A DNA stretch of 64,000 nucleotides from Sva-07 sp963716095 (GTDB lineage Bacteria; Actinomycetota; Acidimicrobiia; Acidimicrobiales; Ilumatobacteraceae). The notes under the pieces were generated by a model. The model made no database searches. It saw only the letters and a list, made by a program, of their open reading frames with translations, and had not been told where the DNA came from. Numbering within the stretch: position 1 is the stretch's first letter; each line of letters starts with the position of its first letter. Both the position numbers and the translations under genes were made by a program. Location of the stretch: positions 310,001-374,000 of the forward strand of contig CAVQSV010000018.1 of the NCBI GenBank assembly GCA_963716095.1, given 5' to 3'. Below, piece by piece: positions 61,082 to 64,000 of this stretch.

Positions 61082-61414
61082 TCAGTCGCCCAGCGGCGCC
61101 ATCACCCCGAGGAGATCACCGACCACGTGTTGGCGTTCGACCCGATGACGCATCGGCCGATCGGTGACGATGTCGTAGCGATTGCGACGGCCCTCGCGAT
61201 GACGCGTGAGACAGCCGGCGGCCTCGAGGTCCTTCACGATTCCCTGGACAGCACGCTCGGTGATCCCGACCTGTTCGGCAAGGTCGCGCAACCGCAGCTT
61301 CGGGTCTCGAGCCAGACAGATCAGCACGTGACTGTGGTTGGTGAGGAACGTCCAACTCCCCTCGTCGACGCGTTCGACGGAATCTTCGACGTCGGCGGTG
61401 GGTCGAGCGGCCAT
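61082..61414 (-). CDS. Winged-helix (MarR/ArsR-like) transcriptional regulator
   Basis: 110 residues. WTFLTNHSHVLICLARDPKL, RLRDLAEQVGITERAVQGIV and KDLEAAGCLTRHREGRRNRY form one winged HTH; almost nothing else is left, so there is no separate sensory domain. It is divergent from the carbonic anhydrase gene, with a palindrome CGGAA-CTCAACT-TCCG in the gap. Repression of that gene is a reasonable guess. Confidence 0.8.
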   Translation of the reverse strand: MAARPTADVEDSVERVDEGSWTFLTNHSHVLICLARDPKLRLRDLAEQVGITERAVQGIVKDLEAAGCLTRHREGRRNRYDIVTDRPMRHRVERQHVVGDLLGVMAPLGD

Positions 61415-61438
61415 GGCACCATGCTAGGAACGTAGTTA

Positions 61439-61455
61439 CCGGAACTCAACTTCCG
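61439..61455. promoter_or_regulatory. Inverted repeat between the winged-helix regulator and carbonic anhydrase genes
   Basis: CCGGAACTCAACTTCCG: CGGAA and TTCCG arms around CTCAAC. It lies 25 nt before the regulator start, in the 86-nt divergent gap. Confidence 0.4.
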
Positions 61456-61500
61456 TTGACGAATCGTGGTCGCCGAAGGCGTCTGTGGCAGGCTCACGAT

Positions 61501-62139
61501 GTGCCGACGCCGACCTACGAGGAACTGTTCGCGAACAACCGTCGCTGGGTTGCCGACGAGATCGCCGCCGATCCGGACCACTTCGAACGCCTCGCCGCTG
61601 GACAACAACCCAAATACCTGTTCATCGGATGCTCGGACAGCCACGTCAACGCGAACGAGATGGTCGGCACGGGCAGCGGCGAGATGTTCATCCACCGCAA
61701 CATCGCCAACCTCGTCGTGCACACCGACATGAATCTGATGTCGGTGCTCCAGTTCGCCGTCGAGGTCCTCGCAGTCGAGCACGTGATCGTGTGCGGCCAC
61801 TACGGGTGCGGTGGTGTCGCTGCTGCGGTGGACGGGTCATACCACGGGCTGATCGACAAGTGGTTGCGCACGATCAAGGACGTGTACCGCATCTATCACG
61901 AAGAGCTCGACGCGATCGACGACGCCACCTTGCGCCACCAGCGCCTGGTCGAGCTGAACGTGCGCGAACAGGTGTACCGGTTGTGCTCGACGTCGTTCAT
62001 CCAGCGGCGGTGGGGCAGCGACATGGGCGCGCACGTCCACGGCTGGGTCTACGACCTCCGCCACGGCCTGCTCCGCGATCTCGAGATCGACCCCGCCGAC
62101 GAGCCCGCTCGGATGATCTACGAACTCGACGGGCTCTGA
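61501..62139 (+). CDS. Beta-class carbonic anhydrase
   Basis: 212 residues. Zinc ligands and the Asp-Arg dyad are visible: YLFIGCSDSHVNANEM (Cys, Asp), MFIHRNIANLV (Arg) and HVIVCGHYGCGGVAAAV (His, Cys). It interconverts CO2 and bicarbonate in the cytoplasm. GTG 61501 is taken as start since VPTPTYEELFANNRRW aligns with the usual N-terminus; an upstream TTG at 61456 is possible. Confidence 0.93.
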   Translation: MPTPTYEELFANNRRWVADEIAADPDHFERLAAGQQPKYLFIGCSDSHVNANEMVGTGSGEMFIHRNIANLVVHTDMNLMSVLQFAVEVLAVEHVIVCGHYGCGGVAAAVDGSYHGLIDKWLRTIKDVYRIYHEELDAIDDATLRHQRLVELNVREQVYRLCSTSFIQRRWGSDMGAHVHGWVYDLRHGLLRDLEIDPADEPARMIYELDGL

Positions 62140-62173
62140 CGCCCCCTTGGGTCCTGGTTCGCCCGACACCGAC

Positions 62174-62179
62174 TAGGTT
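62174..62179 (+). promoter_or_regulatory. -10 element of the hypothetical gene at 62186
   Basis: TAGGTT, 6 nt before GTG 62186, supporting that start. Confidence 0.4.
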
Positions 62180-62185
62180 CGGGGC

Positions 62186-62668
62186 GTGTCGGTCGATTCG
62201 ATCCCCGTCGCCACCACCCCGCCCGGCGGATGGAGCGGCGCCTTTCCCGAGCCCGTGCTGGCCACATGTGACGAGCCGCTCGTTGCCGGCGCGCCGGACA
62301 TGCGCGGGATGTGGCAGGTGGCCGAGGTGCTGGTCGACGGGCAGACCGTCGCCGAGCACCCGATCCTGGGAACTTTCCAACGGATCGAGCAGTGCGCCGA
62401 CCGGGTCACCATCACCGCCGGCGGAGTCATCCACGACATGCGTTGCGACGGCACCGAGGAGCACGGCGTCAACGACGTCGCAGAATTCGACAAGCAGACC
62501 TCGATCACGGTCGTCGCCAGCTTCGAAGACGGAGTTCACGTGCTGCGCCCGGTCGGCATGCCGATCGAGGTCAAGCGCTGGCGGGATGGCGACGATCTGA
62601 TGTGGCAGTACGTCGGGTTCACCTGCCGACTGGTCCGGCTCGGCCCGCCGGAGATGCAACCGGCCTGA
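62186..62668 (+). CDS. Conserved hypothetical protein
   Basis: 160 residues, soluble. Contains MRGMWQVAEVLVDGQTVAEH, GTFQRIEQCADRVTITAGGV, IHDMRCDGTEEHGVNDV and SFEDGVHVLRPVGMP, mostly beta-strand, like a lipocalin or DUF-type barrel. No family is recognised with confidence. It is followed by the DinB-like gene 13 nt later, on the same strand. Confidence 0.7.
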   Translation: MSVDSIPVATTPPGGWSGAFPEPVLATCDEPLVAGAPDMRGMWQVAEVLVDGQTVAEHPILGTFQRIEQCADRVTITAGGVIHDMRCDGTEEHGVNDVAEFDKQTSITVVASFEDGVHVLRPVGMPIEVKRWRDGDDLMWQYVGFTCRLVRLGPPEMQPA

Positions 62669-62681
62669 CTAACGTCGGGCC

Positions 62682-63293
62682 ATGAACGACGCCGACATCG
62701 ACCTCGAATTGAACTCCGGCTCACCGCTGGCCGACCCGATGCTCGACTCGCTGTACCGGCGGATGCGCACCATGCACTCGCTGTACTACCAGGCCGTCGA
62801 CACCATGGAGCTCGAGCACGTCAATCATTTCGAGCGCGAGGGGGTGCTCCCGATTGCGTTCTCGCTGTTCCACTACGTGAACGTGCACGACGGGTCGTTC
62901 ATGGTGATCACCGGCGAGCCGCCGATCTGGAACGACGAGTGGCAGGAGCGGCTACAGCTCACCATCGCCGACCACGGCAAGGAGAAGTCGGTCGACGAGA
63001 TGGTCGCACAGCGCATCGGCGACTACGACGCCTACAAGGACTACCAGCGTGCGGTGTTCGAGCGCACCGAGGCGTATCTGGCAGCGATGGACCCGGCCGA
63101 TCTCACTCGGGTCCTGGTCGCGAAGCCGTACCCGCCGGTGGTGGCCAGCACCTACAGCGCTCGCTGCGCCGGCCCGGCGGGCATCACCGTGCTCGACGGG
63201 TTCGAGTGCTGGCTGTACCAGCACGGTTTGCGCCACATGGGCGAGATCGAGTTGGCCCGTGGCCTGGTCGGGCTCGGAGGGATGACGTCGTGA
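62682..63293 (+). CDS. DinB-superfamily-like four-helix protein
   Basis: 203 residues, helical. His residues in YYQAVDTMELEHVNHFER, FSLFHYVNVHDGSF and LYQHGLRHMGEIELARG are placed like the metal site of DinB/YfiT proteins, though no close match comes to mind. Its stop overlaps the GTG of the next gene, so it forms an operon with a VOC protein. Function unknown. Confidence 0.7.
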   Translation: MNDADIDLELNSGSPLADPMLDSLYRRMRTMHSLYYQAVDTMELEHVNHFEREGVLPIAFSLFHYVNVHDGSFMVITGEPPIWNDEWQERLQLTIADHGKEKSVDEMVAQRIGDYDAYKDYQRAVFERTEAYLAAMDPADLTRVLVAKPYPPVVASTYSARCAGPAGITVLDGFECWLYQHGLRHMGEIELARGLVGLGGMTS

Positions 63294-63652
63294 GCGTTGC
63301 GCCGCTCGGGGTACACCACGTGTCGATCAACGTCCGCAACGCGGACGAATCGGTCGCGTTCTACACCGACGTGCTCGGGCTCACCGTACGGTCCGACCGC
63401 CCCGACTTCGACTTCGGTGGCGCCTGGCTCGACCTCGGTGAACAGCAGGTCCACCTGCTCGAGATCGACGTGCCCGACGACGTCGGCCAACACTTCGCGA
63501 TTCACGTCGCCGACCTCGACGCATCGGTCGCCGAACTGCGCGGCAAGGGCGTGGACGTGACAGCACCCTCCGGCGTCGGCACCGGCCGGCAGTCGTTCCT
63601 CCACGACCCGTCCGGCAACCGCATCGAGCTGCACCAGCCGGCGATCACCTGA
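63290..63652 (+). CDS. VOC (glyoxalase/bleomycin-resistance) family protein
   Basis: 120 residues. VHHVSINVRNADESVAFYTD, VLGL and FLHDPSGNRIELHQ are the signatures; the metal-site His and Glu residues appear conserved (H9 and E115 by my count). Either a small dioxygenase/isomerase or a binding protein. GTG 63290 overlaps the upstream stop (GTGA). Confidence 0.87.
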   Translation: MSVAPLGVHHVSINVRNADESVAFYTDVLGLTVRSDRPDFDFGGAWLDLGEQQVHLLEIDVPDDVGQHFAIHVADLDASVAELRGKGVDVTAPSGVGTGRQSFLHDPSGNRIELHQPAIT

Positions 63653-63668
63653 GCCGCTGTCGCGCCGA

Positions 63669-64000
63669 TCAGGTCGGGAACCCGGGCACGCCCTCGTCGA
63701 GTTGCACGCCGGCGCTGTTCAAGAAGCCCGACACGAGGCGGTAGAAGCCGGCCACGACGAGCAGCTCGACCAGTTCGGCCTCCGACCAGCGTGTCGAGAG
63801 CGCGAGCCATGTTCCGTTGCTGGCGCAGTCGTCGGCGTGGAGATCGTCGGCGAGCGCGATGAGCGCGCGATCCTCCGCACTCCAGGGATGATCGTGTGGC
63901 GATCTGGTGAGCGCGGAGATCTCGTCGTCGGTGAGACCACACCGCGCGCCGATCACGGTGTGCTGACCGAACTCGTACACCGCCTGTGCGTTCCACCCGA
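63669..64000 (-). CDS. Carboxymuconolactone decarboxylase-family protein, 5' end outside window
   Basis: The visible 110 residues (GWNAQAVYEFGQHTVIGARC, GLTDDEISALT, ALIALADDLHADDC, LVELLVVAGFYRLVSGFLNS) match the CMD/AhpD-like helical fold. The CxxC of AhpD is not seen in this part. The coding sequence runs past base 64000. Confidence 0.8.
   Translation of the reverse strand, partial: GWNAQAVYEFGQHTVIGARCGLTDDEISALTRSPHDHPWSAEDRALIALADDLHADDCASNGTWLALSTRWSEAELVELLVVAGFYRLVSGFLNSAGVQLDEGVPGFPT

Noticed and set aside
1..64000. tRNA, rRNA, riboswitch or prophage
   Set aside because: Scanning the gaps I recognised no cloverleaf, rRNA block, known riboswitch core, integrase or phage structural gene; gaps between genes are all under about 250 nt.

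Overview
The window is chromosomal DNA of a high-GC actinobacterium. The indications are a 13E12/DUF222 HNH protein, DUF3054, an LppM-type lipoprotein, a GatCAB operon, a citrate synthase carrying a DNA-binding domain, a DosR/DevS-type two-component pair, and many promoters whose -10 hexamer (TANNNT) lies only 6-8 nt before the start codon, as in leaderless actinobacterial transcripts. An Acidimicrobiia-like lineage (Ilumatobacter relatives) is my best guess; it is an inference. I recognise no rRNA, tRNA, CRISPR array, prophage or plasmid origin.

Left part (1-13.6 kb): tandem TetR regulators, folD, a REP-associated tyrosine transposase (RAYT) bracketed by its own palindromic repeats, myo-inositol-phosphate synthase divergent from a LysR regulator, a PLP dehydratase coupled to 5-formyl-THF cyclo-ligase, a flavin reductase, small membrane proteins, a serine beta-lactamase-fold hydrolase, ilvD, a KhtTU-type K+/H+ antiporter, and a peroxiredoxin-like gene with an in-frame UGA followed by a bacterial-SECIS-like hairpin (candidate selenoprotein). 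Middle part (13.6-36.9 kb): acyl-CoA dehydrogenase, two SDRs, gatCAB, a divergent pair of citrate synthase genes sharing one perfect palindrome, ArsR/AHSA1, a GH36 alpha-galactosidase, a DUF222-HNH protein, ferredoxin-hydrolase-lgt, TetR, a TPR/HD-GYP protein, an M48 protease, YbaK, and a thioesterase-DUF35-thiolase module.

From 37 to about 54 kb lies a stress/dormancy island. It holds four universal stress protein genes (seven domains), two PNPOx-like flavin-fold proteins, a beta-CASP metallo-hydrolase, a PAS/HisKA_3 kinase and a response regulator very like mycobacterial DosR, an AhpD-like protein, a CtpF-type cation ATPase, and an operon of acyl-CoA synthetase, PDH E1-alpha, E1-beta, E2, an acyl carrier protein and a Na/Ca exchanger. 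Several promoters share a TGACNWWNGGCCC-like box that I propose is the target of the DosR-like regulator. Next comes a sulfide/persulfide set (lipoprotein rhodanese and a CstB-like persulfide dioxygenase-rhodanese), both with TACCC...GGGTA operators of the CsoR/CstR kind. The right end has an LppM-like protein, a membrane-anchored Hsp70-like protein without a substrate-binding domain, a beta-carbonic anhydrase divergent from a winged-helix regulator, and small conserved proteins.

Reading frames in the first 27 kb are broken at about eight places by single-base shifts (tetR, RAYT, ilvD, Prx-like, a membrane protein, alpha-galactosidase twice, probably a GNAT). None was seen in the remaining 37 kb, which suggests uneven sequence quality; calls on the left should be read with that in mind.
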